Shown piece by piece: positions 14,436 through 15,366 of a DNA stretch of 15,366 nt. Source of the DNA: Bacteroidota bacterium (GTDB lineage: Bacteria; Bacteroidota; Bacteroidia; Chitinophagales; Chitinophagaceae); the NCBI GenBank assembly GCA_023436425.1, contig JAEZJD010000010.1, forward strand, positions 1-15,366, written 5' to 3'. Position numbers and translations under genes: made by a program. Under the pieces are notes generated by a model. That model was not told the DNA's origin, did no database searches, and saw nothing but the letters and a program-made list of their open reading frames with translations. Positions within the stretch are counted from its first letter, which is position 1. Every line of letters starts with the position of its first letter.

Positions 14436-15366
14436 ATGAAGGATTTCTCCTACATTTTAAATGCCCATCCCGCTTATATAGAAGGTTTGTATCAGGACTA
14501 TCGGCAAAATCCGTCAAGCATTGATCCGGAATACCGGAAATTTTTCGAAGGCTTCGATTTTGCTTTAGCAAACGCCTCCAATGGCAACGGACACTCAGCG
14601 GAAGCTGCCGCAAAAGGCGTGATGGTGGGCAACCTTCAGAAAGAATTTGCAGTATACAACCTCATTTTGGCATATAGGAAAGAAGGGCATTTGGTAGCCC
14701 GTACAAATCCCATTCGTCCAAGGAAAGACAGGGGTGCGAGTCTTAGCCTCGGCTTTTTCGGCTTATCTGACATCGACTTGTCAGAAAAATTCGTTGCCGG
14801 CAAGTTCATCGGATTGGAGAATGCCACTTTGAATGAAATCGTCTCCAAATTAAAAGCAATTTATACCAGCCATATTGGTGTAGAATATCAATATGTCATT
14901 GATGATCAAAAGTATGCCTGGCTGCAGAAAGAGGTTGAAACGCAATTGCAGCAGAAAATATCAATTGGCAAAAAGAGAAGAATACTTGAAAAGCTAAATC
15001 AGGGAGTCATTTTTGAAAAGTTCCTTCATACAAAATATGTTGGGCAAAAAAGGTTTTCACTTGAAGGGGGCGAAACCACCATTGCAGCTCTTGATGCAAT
15101 TATCAACTGCGGGGTTGACATGGGTGTGCAGGAAGTAGTGATAGGCATGGCTCACCGGGGCAGGTTAAATGTGCTGGCGAACATTTTGGGAAAAACATAT
15201 GAACAGATCTTTAGTGAATTCGAAGGCACAGCCATTCCCGACCAAACAATGGGCAGCGGAGATGTTAAATATCACCTTGGCTTCAGCAGCGAGGTGGAGA
15301 CATCATCAGGAAAGAAGATACATCTTAAGCTGGCGCCAAACCCTTCTCACCTGGAAGCTGTAAACC
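14436..15366 (+). CDS. sucA: 2-oxoglutarate dehydrogenase E1 component (3' end outside window)
   Basis: This thiamine-diphosphate-dependent E1 subunit decarboxylates 2-oxoglutarate and passes the succinyl group to lipoyl-E2 in the TCA cycle. The frame is open from the ATG at 14436 to the window end (310 full codons of about 900). The N-terminal segment DFSYILNAHPAYIEGLYQDYRQNPSSIDPEYRKFFEGF is the typical E2-binding and helical start. KRFSLEGGETTIAALD and IGMAHRGRLNVLANILGK (H240, R241, G242, R243) belong to the substrate and ThDP region, and APNPSHLEAVN lies at 300-310. No stop codon interrupts it. The gene is divergent from rpsT with a 245-base spacer; a GATATTTG near 14403-14410 is a weak -7 candidate. 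Confidence 0.96.
   Translation, partial: MKDFSYILNAHPAYIEGLYQDYRQNPSSIDPEYRKFFEGFDFALANASNGNGHSAEAAAKGVMVGNLQKEFAVYNLILAYRKEGHLVARTNPIRPRKDRGASLSLGFFGLSDIDLSEKFVAGKFIGLENATLNEIVSKLKAIYTSHIGVEYQYVIDDQKYAWLQKEVETQLQQKISIGKKRRILEKLNQGVIFEKFLHTKYVGQKRFSLEGGETTIAALDAIINCGVDMGVQEVVIGMAHRGRLNVLANILGKTYEQIFSEFEGTAIPDQTMGSGDVKYHLGFSSEVETSSGKKIHLKLAPNPSHLEAVN

Overview
The window looks like a chromosome segment of a Bacteroidota bacterium, probably close to Chitinophagaceae. That placement is inferred from the gene families, the long-linker FtsZ, the signal peptides, and promoters of the TTG-N18-21-TAnnTTTG type with few Shine-Dalgarno sequences. It carries housekeeping genes at both ends and accessory or species-specific material between them.

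Layout: (1) 1-2606 holds the 3' end of ftsA, then ftsZ and a strong intrinsic terminator. (2) 2607-4472 is an accessory segment read on the minus strand. It has two small cassette-like units: an Abi_C-type abortive-infection protein and a small three-helix membrane protein. Each is followed by a diverged copy of a ~190-200 bp repeat. The better copy folds on itself through long imperfect arms, and the unit is bounded by complementary 10-bp core sites as in integron cassettes. (3) 4473-6464 is a minus-strand run of an ArsR-type repressor, an AHSA1/SRPBCC protein and a tyrosine recombinase, with very tight spacing. The recombinase lies directly upstream of the cassettes and points the same way, an arrangement like the reverse-oriented integrons, although it lacks the IntI-specific insertion. 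(4) 6545-12703 holds a large DUF5117/DUF5118 metzincin lipoprotein (-), an MFS transporter (+), a DCC-family thiol oxidoreductase (+) and a secreted M14 carboxypeptidase (-). (5) 12750-13908 is a plus-strand two-gene unit with its own promoter and terminator: a lipoprotein gene whose frame is broken at a C7 tract and restored at an A9 tract, then a three-helix membrane protein. (6) 13936-15366 has rpsT (-) and the 5' part of sucA (+), cut by the window end.

How the parts work together: FtsA and FtsZ are the core of the division machinery. The ArsR-like repressor probably controls its own operon through a palindrome that overlaps the -7 box. The recombinase, the structured DNA after its stop codon and the repeats together look like a small, partly decayed cassette-capture locus whose cargo includes a probable phage-defence gene. 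The frameshifted lipoprotein and its membrane partner could be a secreted effector with an immunity protein; this is a hypothesis from layout and composition only. No tRNA, rRNA, CRISPR array or transposase gene was seen.
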